From NCBI GenBank assembly GCA_033060915.1, contig CM065382.1, positions 1,374,501-1,438,500 on the forward strand: DNA of 64,000 nucleotides. Reading direction: 5' to 3'. The position numbers and the translations under genes were made by a program. Numbering within the stretch: position 1 is the first letter of the stretch; each line of letters begins with the position of its first letter. Below are positions 1 to 11,917 of the stretch, piece after piece. The notes under the pieces were generated by a model. It saw only the letters and a list, made by a program, of their open reading frames with translations, ran no database searches and was not told the DNA's origin. Source of the stretch: Euryodendron excelsum. Lineage: Eukaryota; Streptophyta; Magnoliopsida; Ericales; Pentaphylacaceae.

Positions 1-1430
1 GAACTTGGACAAACTTGAAAATGTAATTTTTTTAATTGGACAGGTTTTGAGATTTAATTTTGGACCCGATGAAAAAAATTTTTTGCGTAAGCCTGTCCTG
101 AGCCCGGCCCGTCCAGTCCAATGTCCACCTCGAGTAAATATAAGAACAATATAAGAGGTATTTTAGTCATTAGACAATTATTACAAAAAAAAATTTAAGT
201 ATAAAATGAACTTTTGTAAATATGTCTAAGTCACATGATAATTTTTCATCTATTTTACTAACAGATTACTAAAATATTACTAATAGAAGGGTTTGATTGA
301 TATAAAATAATAGTTTATAGGGTCAATGTATTACGTTTTAGAGTTTAAGGGAGCTTAGTAATATTAAATCATAGTTCATGAAGTATATTTGTAATTGACC
401 CATAAAATGACTACCGTCACATTATTCTAGTATAAAATTTTGTAAAAAAAAAAAAATTATAGCATTTTCTAATTATGTATAGCATCACTCTTCATAGTCA
501 AGCATACATGTAGGCTATAATGATTTCGATAGAGCACAATGTTTTACAATTTATGATACATAATTATTTATTCATGCCAAAGCAGATTGTACAAAGTGAT
601 ATTGCAGGCAGTAAACGTTGGTGAATACAAAAATCCACAACGCGCAATCTTCTACAAAGCTTTGCTGCAGACTTCCTTGAGTGGAGAATGTTTCTTCTGT
701 ATAATTCGGACTGGACTCGGCTGCGGAAGTGGAGCCCTTACTGAAATAGTACTTTATTCAAACTCCTATAGGGGAAGAACAAAAGAAATTAAAAGAAAAA
801 AGTTAGAAGAATTTATAGCAAAAAATGCACATTAAGAATGACATGGTGATCAATTATTTGTATGGATTTCCAAACAAGACTAATGCTATAAAAAATTTAC
901 AATATTCTCATACAAAATGGCGTGGTTTTTCATTTTAAACCAAAGTACTTATTATTTTGACTCATAATTTTAAAAAAATATATTATATATAATATCATTT
1001 TTAATTACTTTTCTCGATCTTGGATACAAAACTGTGAGACCAGCATTAATAAATTTTTGTGGAACTCATTCACTTATGTCTAAGAGTAAGAAAACAGATT
1101 AAGAAATAAAATTAGTACGACAATTAAACTATCATAACAACATCATTCTAGCAAAGTTTTTTGTATAAAAATTCTGTAAAGATAGAATTTTTTTTTTCAA
1201 ACAAAGGATCATCTAGTGAGTCACATATATTGTATTTCTAAAGCACGGACCTTAGTTATATTTTCTATAAAAATAAGAAGATTTAACCCATAGAAATAGA
1301 AAAAAAATATAGGAGCTTTAAAAATGTCTTGCACGTGGAAATTCCAGAGCCAGAAATTGGTAAATGGAATGTGATATTAAAGAATCGTAAAGTTGAGGTT
1401 GATGAAGATAAATTTGTTGGTAGAAACTAA
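1..1430. other. AT-rich spacer, no supported gene
   Basis: Very AT-rich. Around 90-125 there is a GC-rich patch (cctgtcctgagcccggcccg) of the kind found at the ends of degraded plant transposable elements. The missing 3' exon of the neighbouring polygalacturonase (the GHG, RIK and C-terminal parts) should lie here on the minus strand, but I could not find it. An open stretch without ATG at 1327-1430 (+) encodes 34 protein-like residues of unknown origin. Confidence 0.6.
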
Positions 1431-1779
1431 TTTTACCTCACGAGATGTCCTGGGTGACAATTAATGAGGGAGTTGAGATTCTTAGTAACGCCTTCACCGA
1501 CAGCGATGCAGTCAGCACCAGTGGCAATGGAACAGCTTGAGACGAAGATTTCATCAGATCGGGCTATATGGATCCCATCAGTGTTTGGGCTGTCCCAAGG
1601 TGCAGTTATGTGGACGTTTTGGACTCTGAAGTTTTGGCAGCCAGAAATTTTCACGTTCGTTCCTTTGCTATTGACCAAAGTAATTCCTTCAAGAGCGGCA
1701 TTGCTTACTCCGTCAAATACAAGGGACTGCATCAGAACAAGAAGTCGATTAAACACATTTTATGTCGGATGCTAAACGG

Positions 1780-1998
1780 GTGCCTAGACCATCTTGCACA
1801 CATTTTGACTAAAAAGATGTTTAAATGAGTAACTTATAAGTTATAAGTTAGTTTTAAATCACTTTTTTAAATGACTTTTTTTTAAAATTGTGTTAGATAT
1901 AATAGTTTTTAAATTTTTTTTTTATAATTAGTTAAACATAATTTAAAAAAATCATAAGTTTAAATCATAAATTACTAAATAAGATGGGGTCTAAACAC
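1780..1998. mobile_element. MITE-like element in polygalacturonase intron 2
   Basis: About 219 bp, very AT-rich, with inverted ends: left gtgcctagaccatctt and right aagatggggtctaaacac (reverse complement gtgtttagaccccatctt). No coding capacity. Target-site duplication not resolved. Confidence 0.5.
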
Positions 1999-2539
1999 TT
2001 TTTAATTCCGGACTTGTGCAGTCCTCCGTTCTACAAAAATCAAATAATTATTAAGGTAAAAGTCCTAAGAATAGTCTTAAAAAATTGATAACACTTAAAA
2101 AATTTCAAATTTAAAACCTTAAGGAAGCATACTCTAAATTTCAAGTCTTTACCACTAGTCCAACCTGCTAATTTTATGAGAACTTACAGCTGGGAGAGGG
2201 AAATCGCATTCGGCTTGGCCACCGCAAGAGTTATACTGCCAAGCTGCCTCGCCTTGCCCGTTAAAGGTTCCTCCGCCTGTGAGCACTAAACCATTCACGT
2301 TTTGAATCGAGAACCATTGATTATCAGGGTACTCGCTGAGATCGGCTTGCGCCAATACGGTGCCCTGAACTTCAACGGTTACCTGACTAGAGCATGGTCC
2401 TTGGAAGAACACTTCGCCTGTCATGTATGTCCCTGGGGGAACTAGAACTTTTGCTTCCCCATTTGAATGGCATGCGGCATTCCATGCCCGAATAAATCCC
2501 TGCATGTTCGTTGAGGTTATTTTGATTAATTCTTAGACT

Positions 2540-2542
<3 letters not shown>

Positions 2543-2577
<35 letters not shown>

Positions 2578-2605
2578 ACATATACATATATATATATATA
2601 TATAT
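2543..2605. repeat. Compound (CT)n-(TA)n microsatellite
   Basis: A long CT tract is followed by gtatacatatac and a TA tract, inside intron 1 of the polygalacturonase pseudogene. The same (GA/CT)n next to (TA)n arrangement recurs in the window. Confidence 0.9.
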
Positions 2606-2724
2606 GTTTATATTTGTTTTATAATGAAATTCATCCTTTTGTTATGTTGGTGAACAATAAAAGGTCCATAAAATCTATAGGCCAATCATGTTGGGCAACA
2701 TTCTGGATATTGCAAAATCAAAAC

Positions 2725-3014
2725 AGCGTGTTTGGAACTTGTAGAAGAAAAATGGGAAAGGAAGGGAGAAACAAAGGGTAAGAAAAGTATTCTCTCCTTC
2801 TCCTGTTTGGTTAATTTTGCAAAGAAAAATTGAAGTAGAGATAAAATGCTTTTCTTTGTTTGAAATTTAAGGGAAAAAAGAAAGAAAGAGAAAGTGAAAG
2901 AAGGAGTGAGTGATTATTTTTACTCCTTTGCTTTTCCCTTTCATTTTTCTTCGTAGGTAGAATCAACAGAGGAAGAATTATTTTCTCTTCCTTTTCACAA
3001 GTTTCAAACACGCT
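2725..3014. mobile_element. MITE-like element, GTGTTTGGAACTTG family, in polygalacturonase intron 1
   Basis: About 290 bp bounded by inverted ends. The left end reads agcgtgtttggaacttgt and the right end is the reverse complement of agcgtgtttgaaacttgt. The interior is purine-rich then pyrimidine-rich. A second member with the same termini sits at 33327-33546. No transposase. Superfamily not assigned because the target duplication is unclear. Confidence 0.65.
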
Positions 3015-5327
3015 GGAGTTACCATCTAAGCGACGAGACAAACCATGGAAAGGAAAAGAAAATCCTCTCCCAACTCACCTGTGCGCACTCAGTCTTGCCG
3101 TCTGCCTTAGCACCAAACTTTGTAACATCAAAAACTGCAGCACCATTGTCAGCAGGGCCACGGTGGGCATCACAAGAGAGCAAAGCTAGACCCAGGAAGA
3201 AAACGATCTTGACTTCAAATCTCATTACGGAAGCCATTGTGGCCTTTGAACCCTGAACTACAGTTTTTTAGTTAAGAGAAGAATTAAAAGCCGGAGGCTT
3301 GTAGAATGATAGGACCATTCTCAAGCTTATAAATTGTTTTAGAAACCGATTTTTATGATCTTCCAATCCATCTGTGGTAGCTGCTGGCTGAGGAAAAAAC
3401 GCTATTCTATTTTGGTTGGTTGGTTCCCCTTTGTTTGAATGGTACAATCCCCAAATTTAGTGAAGTGGCTCTTTTCAACATTAGAGATGAGGTCTAACAA
3501 TGCTATTTATGTATAAATCGTGACTTTTACTGCTATTCAATCTATTATATATATATATATATATATGTAGCAGCAGATACTTACCCAACTTTAGCTAGGT
3601 CAACCGGAGAACCCATTTCATATGGGAACATATTGTTCAAATTTGATCCCAAATTATCACCTTTTCTGCAAGGCATGTGTACAAAAAGTTTCTGGTAGTT
3701 CTTGAGATATGGATAAGAGTTCCCTGAGCTTTGGGAATAAGAATTAAAAGGGCAAAAAAATAATCAACTTGCATATAAGTTATGATTAATTTAGAACTCC
3801 GGCAATCAAATCCAATTCTCACTCAATATGTTCCTAAAAAAATTCGATTCGTTCCGATTCTTCCCCCAGCCAACGAATTTTACTTAGGTGGATTTTTAAA
3901 ACTGCCGGTTGCTATTTTGGATTAGCTTATGAGCTCGCTTAAGTAGTTTATAGTTATTTTTTAAATTTTTGGTAAAAAATCAAAAGCATAAATTAAAAGA
4001 CTATAAAAAGGTATAAAGTTGAATTTTTGTTAAAAAAAAAAGTGAAAACTAAAACAACTAGCTAAATAAGCCGATAAATACGTTCATCCAAATTAACAAG
4101 TACGGGAAGCAGAGGCACTAATCCACACGCTTGCTGTATTATCTGAATAGCTCATTAATTTCACACATATTTTTGTACTTTTTAACAGTAACTACAAATA
4201 ATATTTTATTATAAAATTTTTATATTAAATGATGCTGTTTGTGATAATTTTATTTTAACCTAAAGCATCTATCATTTTGGAATTCTCTGTATAAAATCTG
4301 TAAGAATATAGTTTTAATCTACGCTGACAAATTATATTAGCTCTCTCTCTTTCATTAAGCATGAAGTATATAAATCCACTCTCTCAGTATGATATTTCGA
4401 CAGCGGTTGTGATGTAATTTTGTACGTTATTGTCAAAGCTGCCTGGCAATAAAATATAAAAAGACGATTGATACACATATTTGATCATTGGTTGAGTGTA
4501 AGATTACATACACAAAAGCAGCTACGCATACGTGAAACACCTCTACATAATGTGTAAACAGTGTATTGGCAAATGTTTTTCCTCACCAGAAGGAACTGGC
4601 AACAGATTTTTTTTTATTGGCCACAGATCTTTTTTTATTGGCAACAGATCCAATTGAGGTATAATGCATTAATCAACACCGGTTGAATAGTCGTAATTGA
4701 TGTTAGCTTTTCTCAAACAAACAGAGCCATCGCTAGTGTTAGAAAAGATAAGAGAAAGAAAGCATGAGATGCTCTAATATCATCTTAAAAAAGACAAGAC
4801 TCATGTGTAATCACAATGCATTATAAAGCAAAAAAAAGATTACAAAAGAGAAGTAGTAAGTGAAGAAAGATATTAAAGAGACAATGTTTGTACAAGATGA
4901 GATAATTTACAATGAAGAGTGCGCCTATATATAGGAGAAGAAAAGATAACAACATGCCTAACAAATCACCTAACCAACCTAACATTTGACAATAAACCAG
5001 ACTCCACCTAACAAGCCTAATTTATGTTGACAATCACATTCATTAATAGCTAGGGAGAAAACATGCAGCTAAAGCAAAAGTTAAGTAGAACTAACATATC
5101 CATAATCTTACAAAGAAATCTCAGTAGAAAATAGTGAGATCGAATGGGTTGCTTGCTATGACTATCGAATTGTGAATTTCGTGGTGAAACATGCACCCAC
5201 TGCATTTACTCCAAACAGAGTAGATTATAAGCATAAATGTGCATGGCTGTTTTCTTGATTCTATAATGGCGGTCTTCAATTATTTTGGTTCCTTTACACT
5301 TTTTTTTTTTAAGATCAAAGCATATAA

Positions 5328-5329
<2 letters not shown>

Positions 5330-5375
<46 letters not shown>

Positions 5376-5460
5376 GGGGGGGGGGAGAGAGGAGGGGGGG
5401 GGGGGGGGGATGGGGGGGGTAATATTGGAGGGGGATAGATATATATACACACACACACTG
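5330..5460. repeat. Compound microsatellite with poly-G tracts
   Basis: (TA)n, then (GA)n, then a run of 21 G (5365-5385), a short GA-rich break, 16 G (5394-5409), 8 G (5412-5419), and finally (TA)n and (CA)n. Strong G-quadruplex potential on the plus strand. Homopolymers this long are also prone to assembly error. Confidence 0.9.
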
Positions 5461-5887
5461 TGTCATGGCCAAAGAAAGTTACAAAAAATGCTAGAAAAGG
5501 CAGTGAAACTCCATTGAAGCCTTCAACCTTTTCTGACGTAATAATCTAGAACTTGCACACCTGCATGACGCTTGACGACATTTATCATGATGCCCTTCAA
5601 GTTCATGGGGGAGTCGTGATTTTGCCCTGCTGCTGGTTGAGCTGTAGCAGTACCAGTACTTTCTTTCTTCTATTCTACAAGCTTCTGGTCGAGGATTTCA
5701 AAACCATCCTACCCTATTTTCTGTAGTTTATCAGCTTGATGGGGTGCCTTACTTACGAGGGACAAGAGGGAGCCAATTCATGGTTTCTATCTGCAGGTTT
5801 ACCTAGGGTGCGTAGGCTCATTGCCCTCTCTCTCTCTCTCTCTCTCTCTAAATATTCTCATATATATATATATACTGTATCTAAATA

Positions 5888-6258
5888 TTCTCAGTTCAAC
5901 TCCTTTTACACTTTTGTAGGTTCATATATATCCATAATTCTCTCTCTAATCTACACTGGTATATAAAAAGAACTTCACCACCCTCATAGATATGCATAGA
6001 AAATTTCTTGTCATTACTTTGTCCGCATGCCTCTAAACCGGTTGTCTAATTTTTATATCGAAATATTCTTAGCAGGCACCACACTAGTGTTTGTAATTCA
6101 CAAACGCATAACTTTTCACCAGATCAGTTCATTTTGACCTGAAGCGGACCGTATAAATTTACTGCATTATCTTGATTTGGAGCAGACCGTATAAATATCT
6201 AACTATTCTCAGTTCAACTTGTTTTACACTTTTGTAGATTCATATATATCCATAATTC
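5888..6258 (+). repeat. Direct repeat pair of about 55 bp
   Basis: The block tattctcagttcaact ... ttcatatatatccataattct occurs at about 5888-5942 and again at about 6202-6258 with a few differences. It suggests a local duplication of unknown origin. Confidence 0.7.
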
Positions 6259-7499
6259 TGAAATTAATGCTGCTGAGTCCTTCCAAATTCCCTAGAATAT
6301 GGAATTAAAGACAAAAATGAATCAAAACTCTCAGGTCACTTGGCCACACTCGGGTCCAATACTTATCTTAGCTTCTCCTTTATGCGCCTAAAGGAGCTTG
6401 TGCAAGATGGTTGATCTGGTGCAGTCATCTAAAGGAAAGGGTAGTTTTGGTAGTTATGCTTTCTTAAGATCCCAAGGCCATAGGCCAAATGATCGGTCCA
6501 AATTTCATGAAACGGCTTGGATTGGTCTTAGTCTGGATACCGAGTGACTGGTCCCACAAGCTTAAGTTGTTAAGAAATTGATTTAATAATTTATGTTAAA
6601 CTAAATGTGAGTGGAAAGGCTTGGAATTTGCTGAAAGACAGTGGATTTAACTGCTTCCTAGCTTAAATTTTACTATGTACTCCTGTATATTACAACCAAA
6701 CCATTCAAAGTCCTTTTGACAATTGAACTTTAAAGATTCATCTCAGTATGCGAGTTTTCTTCATTTCTAATTGAATACTTCCTTATGCGGTTTCTTGCTT
6801 ATTATTAGGGTTCCGAGAAACTCGTTTGCTGTTGTTTCTTTCCATATTGTGGGCATATATCAATGGGTCGGCTTTTTTAATATAGCAGAAATGCAAGGAT
6901 TGTACTTGGACTATAGAAATGGGCTTAAATTGGGCCTTGCTACTTTTTGGATTTGTTCTGCTGGGTGACATGGGCTCAGCCCATTCGAACTACTTGCCAG
7001 GGATTTACCATATATCCAACAGAGACAATGTCAGAGATTTGGTGGACCTGGACCACAACCCATAACTGAATAATTTCCAGACCTCATTTTGGTCCGGCTC
7101 TCAAACTAATTGGTTAATGTCTCTCCTTTAGTTTTTTACTAAACCCAGCTCCCAAAAACTCTTTTTGATTGAACCAAAGCTTATTTTGAACTTATTTATC
7201 AAATTTTGTTCCATTCTAAAGTCGTGTTTTCAAATCACAATTTTAATTGAAGTTATATAAATTTCATGTAAAATTTGTAAAATAAGGTCCAGAGTGAAGT
7301 TGTGAATTAATTTCACGACTTTCATATAAAATATGCAAAACAAGGTTTGGTTAAAGTTTGAATTTAAAATCACAATTTCAAGGAGTTAATTTAGTAAATA
7401 AGTTTAAAACAAGTTTGTTCGTAGCTATTTTTGTTTTTTTTTTACCGTAGGTTTAGTAAAACAAAAACTCGTCTCTATTTAGTGCAATTGGCATAAGAT

Positions 7500-7500
7500 G

Positions 7501-7541
<41 letters not shown>
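7500..7541. repeat. (CT)n microsatellite
   Basis: A nearly perfect CT dinucleotide tract. Confidence 0.9.
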
Positions 7542-7545
<4 letters not shown>

Positions 7546-10500
7546 CTCTTCTCGGTTTCTTGACATGAAAGGTCCAAACCATTAAAGCAGCGTGTACAGA
7601 ACAACAAAACAACTTGCAGGAACAGAACTGTTGGCTAAGAAAGATTGAGTAGTTATCTTGGTTTGTTTTTTGTTTGTGGCAATAAGTCATCATTGTTTGT
7701 TATAGGTCCAATATCATTATCAAATTGCCAATCAAACTTTTTCCTGATAGAAATGTTATCCATTTGTCAAACACTCAAAGCCATTCTATGGCTACATTTG
7801 ATGCCTATTTTGTTTCCCAAGTGAAAGTTTCAATTAACCCATGTTATTTTATAAAAAAATTGGTACGATTTCTCTTTATGGAGCATTAATCATATATATA
7901 TAAATTATATTTATTTTTATATTTTATCTCTCTCTTATGTGACGTTTTAAATATTTTAATATTTTTAAAATATCACATTATAAAAATAATTAATTAAATA
8001 ATTATTTAATTTATTTTTTATTCAATCTACTATATTAATTTTGTAAAAAATATATATATAAAAAATAAGATTAGTTTTATAAGATAGATAAAATAAATAT
8101 ATATAATATAAAATTATAAAAAAAAATTTAAACTTAATATCTAAAAAAATAATTATAATTAAATAAAATATTATATATATCTACATACCTTTTAAATTAA
8201 ATAAAGTGACAAAACTCTTTTTTAGTTACATTTTATTTATTATAAATTTTAAATTAACTACTTATTATGATTTAAACCACTCTTATGCACGATTTTAACA
8301 CCCAGTAAAAACAGGACAGAGAGAGGTTTTGATGGCAATGGAGAGGCTTATCGTGCACTAGATAAACATCATCACCATCGTTGTCAGTTGTCACTGTCAA
8401 AGGACCATTAGTTGGCCGTAAGCCGCATGAAAAGCAAGAAAAGGGGAGCATATAATTATCTCTTCAAAGCCGCGAATCTGCTTTTGACATGCAAGCGACA
8501 ATTGTACCAAAAAAACACAAATATTTAATTGCTATGATAATTATGACTTATTTCTTTTTAAAAAACTTAACGAGATAAAATTGCTATGATAACATTCAGA
8601 CATACATTTATAGAATAATATTATATAATAAAAAAATTTATACATAATTTATTATTAAAAAATATATCTAATTTGTGATCCTATCATTTTATAATAAAGA
8701 AGTCATCAAAGTATATGTTAATTATAAAATTGTCATTGTCACATTATTTTAATATAAAATTCTGTATAATAATTCTAAAAAAATGACATTTTTCATATTT
8801 ATATTGCCGTTCCATTGCTCTTTTTTTGTTAAGAAAAAAAAAAAAAAAAAGAAAGAAAGAAGGGGATAAGGAATCTTACAAATAGATCCATTCGTTGCTC
8901 TTATCTTTTAGGACTGTTGGGATGCGGCCCAACGGATTAGTTCCATGTGTGCTGTGGGGGTATATTTCATTTTCCTTATTTTTTTATAAAGGAAAATCTG
9001 AATCGATGGTCGATGAAAGAAAATTAAACTTTTTTAATCCAAATTGTTTGATGGAAGAATTAGTGATCGCACTCGTGTGATTATTATTATAATTATAATA
9101 TTTATACGATTTACTATAAATACTAAAATTATAATAAAAATCTACAAAATTTATTTAAAATAATTTTTTCATGAAGCTAGCAAGACTTTTTGAAATGACT
9201 GTAGTCAAGAGTGGAATTAAAATTTTATTTTGTGGGGTGTCAAAACATAATAAATAAATTGTTACCTGTTCATATAGTTATTCTATAAAAAAAAAATTTA
9301 TGTACATAAAATTTTTATACACAAAATTCTACGAGAGTGATGTGTTGGTAGCATTTTAAATTGTTTCGTAGACAAAAAAAATAGATAGAACTTTACTATA
9401 TAAAAATTTTGAATATGTTTATCGAATTAGGATAGAATTTTTTATTGTGAAAATACAAATAGAATAAATTTTTACTAAAATATTACAGATATATATATAA
9501 TATTTATGAAATTTAATCAAAAAGCGAGAGTAACACGGCACTCACACCTAAAGATAGTTTCACAACTTATTTACCTATGGTGTTTCCATGGTAATACCAA
9601 AAGTCAGAAATTATATATTATCTTTTTAATATGAATATAGAGAACCAAATCAATCTTGTGTGCGCCGAGTCGCGGACAACAAGACAAAGGTTTTTGCTTT
9701 GAAACTAGGGGCGAAAGCCGACATCTAGGGAGATCACGTGGTGTTTTTTTATTGACAAAAAATTAAAGCTCAAATTTTATAGCTAATTTTTTAAAAAATA
9801 TAACTAGAAAATAAACGTAAATTACATAAAATATAAATACGTATATTTTATTAAAATATATAAAACACTTTTGTATACATTTATAGGGATGCCAGTAAAA
9901 TAAAAAAAAGTAAATATCCGATCGAACTCTTCCCGTTTAGAAAGAGAATAAATGATTCAAAACGTGAATGGAAGTAGGAATGGAGGTTAAAATAAAAATT
10001 CATACTAATTTGGGGGCCGAAATGAATCAAGATTTTTTTCTCTCCTTGTCTCGTCCCGTCCCATTTTTCTACTTTAATTATTTTTATTTTTTATTTTTTA
10101 TATATACTATTTTTATATTTATTTTACTTTTTTAAATCTTTGTCTCTTTAAATGTCGAGTGACAAAACATAATTTACAATTGAATACTTATCACAACAAC
10201 ATATATAATAAAAAAAATCATGTATTAAGCAAGGTAGTGATCCCAATAGTTTTCAATCATGAATTAATGTTTGGGCTTTAAAAATCAACCGTTTCTAAAT
10301 AAATTAGATGGTGAAAAAAATTTAGGCTTAGAATTGGGTTTAGGTTTAAGACAGGAGTAGAGGCTGGGATGAACGTCCCCGTCTTCACTCCATCTCCACC
10401 TCCATTTAAGCAGAAATAAAGATGAAAATACAGATAAATTTTTCAAGTGGAAGAGGAAATGTAAATCCTAATTCCCGTCCCACCTCACTCGGTTCATTGA

Positions 10501-10919
10501 TATCCGTATACATCATCGCTATACATTTATTTATTTATTTATTTATTATGTCAGGTTCAAAATTCAAAAGCTGACTTTAAAAATTCCATACCACTCTATT
10601 AACATAATTAGGTGTTTTGCGAGGTTTGAGTTTGAGTGAGCATTTAATAGTTTTAAAGTGTTTATAAAAGTTAAATTTTTTTTTATGAGTTATTCTTGAG
10701 TCATTATAAAAAAAATAAACGGGTTGCCTCTTAATAGATGTGAGGTGTTTTTGAGAACGGATTTTACAATTCATATCTAGAGCTGTATTTATGATTTGCA
10801 CTGACATTATGTGTGAATGACAAGTGTGAGGCATTTTCGGCCTGACTTCAATCAAGAAATTGTGGCTGCCCATAAGTGATGTTAGGATTTTACGGTCCAT
10901 GTTTAGGGTAGCAAATTAC

Positions 10920-11600
10920 TTCTTCCCTCCTCTCCTGACACTGCCCTCCTGCCTGGCACCCATTGTACCCTCACAACAATTACTTTTATACCCTTCTCTC
11001 TTCCTTGAAATTATAACCCAGTCGAACCACCCCACATGTGTTTTTTTTTTTTCAGTTTTGTTTAATTTTTATTTAGTTTTATTTTTTAATTAGTTTTGTT
11101 TATTGTTAATATTTTTTTATTTTTTTATTTATTTATTTGTTTTATTTAATTTTTGATACACGTCAAAACTTTTTTTTCTTTTAAATTACTCCCTTCCAAC
11201 TTGACACTCCACTTGCATTTTATTTTTTTTTAGTTTTGTTTAATTTTTTATACATGTCAGCACTTTTTTCTCCCTTTAAATTGCTCCACAATCTTTGACA
11301 CATGTTAAAACCTCTTTTCTCTTTAAATTACCCCCTACTTCATATCCCTTCCTTTAAATCTTTCTCTCACATTTTATTTTTATCAAAAAAATAAAACTGA
11401 TACAAAAATAAAATTGATAAAAAAAGATTAAATAAAACTGATTGAAAAAAGAAACAAAACTAATGAAATAAAAGAAAACAAAACTAAACAAAAAATAACA
11501 CAAAACTAAAAAAAAAAAAAAGCAGGGGGCCGGTTGGGGGAGGAGAAAAGTAGGGGCGTAATGATAATTGTCAAGAAAATTTTAGAGGGGAGCCGGGGTG
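10920..11600. mobile_element. Long imperfect inverted repeat (fold-back/MITE-like) upstream of sucrose synthase
   Basis: The left arm has cctctcctgacactgccctc, a polyT run and agttttgtttaattttta. The right arm holds the reverse complement of the same order: aaaacaaaactaaac, a polyA run, gcagggggccgg and ggggaggagaaaagtagggg. Degenerate direct repeats of about 50-90 bp (cacgtcaaaactttttt, catgtcagcactttttt, catgttaaaacctcttt) fill the middle. Its right end lies about 110 bp before the probable TATA box of the sucrose synthase gene, so it may form part of its distal promoter. Confidence 0.5.
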
Positions 11601-11710
11601 TGTGTTTGGGGAAAAATAATCTCGGTATAAGTTTACACTTTGAGCTGATGTATAAATTTTTATGTGTGTGAATAAATATTTAATGACTGGATGGGAGATA
11701 TAAATTGCTA

Positions 11711-11718
11711 TATAAATA
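11711..11718 (+). promoter_or_regulatory. TATA box of sucrose synthase
   Basis: TATAAATA at about 207 bp before the start codon, followed by a pyrimidine-rich leader (ctctctctgtctctctc). A second weaker candidate, ctataaag, lies near 11753. The spacing leaves a leader of roughly 170 nt and does not require a leader intron. Confidence 0.5.
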
Positions 11719-11917
11719 AATAAATAAAATAACCAACTTCTCTGCTCGCTATCTATAAAGTTGCACTCTCTCTGTCTCTCTCTTACTCATTTTGCACAAC
11801 GCAACACTCACAACAACAATCTTCTTCTTCGTCAAATTACAACTATTAATTACCAGAACGTTATCTTTCTTTCCATTGATCACCGAGTGATCTGAAACCA
11901 GCAATCAAATCATATCA

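Larger units (their letters stand above)
1437..3237 (-). pseudogene. Exopolygalacturonase-like GH28 pectinase, truncated and catalytically broken
   Basis: The recognisable exons are 3237-3079 (53 codons), 2499-2188 (104 codons) and 1726-1437 (about 96 codons), with matching phases and GT/AG junctions. The start gives a signal peptide (MASVMRFEVKIVFFLGLALL) followed by the FDVTKFGAKADGKTE motif typical of GH28. Exon 2 carries PPGTYMTGEV and GGGTFNGQG. Exon 3 carries APWDSPNTDGIH, so the NTD aspartate is intact. The next catalytic motif, normally TGDDC, reads TGADC (first Asp to Ala), and the GPGHG motif reads HPGHL. The RIK motif and roughly 140 C-terminal residues are not found downstream. 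The family is normally near 390-400 aa and hydrolyses homogalacturonan in the wall, often in pollen; this copy should be inactive. Both introns carry MITE-like elements. It could still be transcribed or be split by a distant exon. Confidence 0.85.
3238..11700. other. Long repeat-rich intergenic region
   Basis: No open reading frame here resembles a protein family. It holds several microsatellites, an imperfect inverted-repeat element at about 3910-4095 with ends gattagctta / taagccgataaat, a direct repeat (5888-5942 and 6202-6258), an extremely AT-rich tract at 7880-8260, a degraded repeat with tcccgtccca motifs at about 9886-10530, and a long imperfect inverted repeat at 10920-11600. Confidence 0.6.

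Noticed and set aside
587..835. 82-codon plus-strand open frame
   Set aside because: No family resemblance, strong Lys bias from AT-rich DNA, and no promoter-like context.
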